Shown here one piece after another: positions 63,958 through 64,000 of a stretch of 64,000 bases of DNA (within the stretch, counting starts at the first letter, position 1; each line of letters begins with the position of its first letter). The notes under the pieces were generated by a model. The model worked only from the letters and a program-made list of their open reading frames with translations. It had not been told where the DNA came from and searched no databases. Made by a program: the position numbers and the translations under genes. The DNA comes from Rhizobium sp. ARZ01 (GTDB lineage Bacteria > Pseudomonadota > Alphaproteobacteria > Rhizobiales > Rhizobiaceae): assembly GCF_014851675.1 (NCBI RefSeq), contig NZ_JACVAE010000003.1:372001-436000 (forward strand), read 5' to 3'.

Positions 63958-64000
63958 AGGACGGCCATCAGGGGCTAAGCCTGCAACCCGGGCAACGCAT

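Noticed and set aside
1..64000. CRISPR arrays, insertion sequences, prophage, toxin-antitoxin or defence islands
   Set aside because: No regularly spaced repeats, transposase or integrase motifs, tRNA-linked att sites or typical defence domains were found. Gene content is core-like throughout.

Overview
The window reads as ordinary chromosome from a high-GC alphaproteobacterium of the Rhizobiales, most like Sinorhizobium/Ensifer. Several signs agree: the phaA-phaB genes divergent from phaR, a SAM-II riboswitch in front of metA, an IalB-type periplasmic protein, a coxMNOP-type alternative oxidase, and codon use dominated by G/C third positions. I saw no rRNA, tRNA, insertion sequence, prophage or CRISPR array. 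This is family-level recognition by eye, not a database match.

Layout. 1-12.2 kb: a catabolic block. A minus-strand operon encodes a di/oligopeptide ABC importer (binding protein, two permeases, two ATPases) followed by an Xaa-Pro aminopeptidase that runs off the left edge. Beside it are an XRE-cupin regulator, an unusual proline racemase superfamily enzyme, a GntR/FCD regulator, a beta-hydroxyacid dehydrogenase and an aldose 1-epimerase. The same palindrome lies upstream of the importer operon and in the racemase/gntR divergent gap, suggesting one GntR-controlled regulon for proline- or hydroxyproline-type peptides. 12.3-16 kb: metA, a GNAT gene and a CoxE-like VWA gene are packed behind a SAM-II riboswitch and terminator, with a MoxR ATPase upstream. 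16-19.3 kb: polyhydroxybutyrate genes (phaB, phaA, phaR) and rpmF. 19.5-25.2 kb: GST, mtgA, a farnesyl-diphosphate synthase-like gene, hisC, a LysE exporter and ispG. 25.4-28.1 kb: a two-subunit molybdenum hydroxylase (IorAB type). 28.1-30.3 kb: a DeoR regulator and MFS transporter behind four tandem 10-bp repeats. 30.3-38.2 kb: a BI-1 protein, the ybbP-ybbA/tesA cluster, thpR, a low-molecular-weight phosphatase, phhB, a DUF1232 protein and an IalB-like protein. 38.4-43.9 kb: rlmN, argG, two LysE exporters and a Bcr/CflA-type MFS pump.

43.9-50.3 kb holds a tripartite tricarboxylate transporter (tctCBA) next to a TctD/TctE-type two-component system, with an orphan periplasmic binding protein gene between them. 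This may be a regulatory unit in which the orphan binding protein takes part in signal input. 50.4-58.7 kb: a tiny conserved-looking protein, a DUF475/TerC membrane protein, an M3 metallopeptidase, a Tat-exported PhoD-type phosphatase, typA and a GNAT gene. 58.9-64 kb: a class I cytochrome c and an alternative cytochrome c oxidase operon (subunits II, I, III, III, IV).

No clearly new multi-gene defence or mobile system was found. The most interesting signals are regulatory architectures (shared palindrome, SAM-II control of a metA-GNAT-VWA transcript, DeoR decamer array, TctDE with an orphan binding protein) and one enzyme with altered catalytic motifs.
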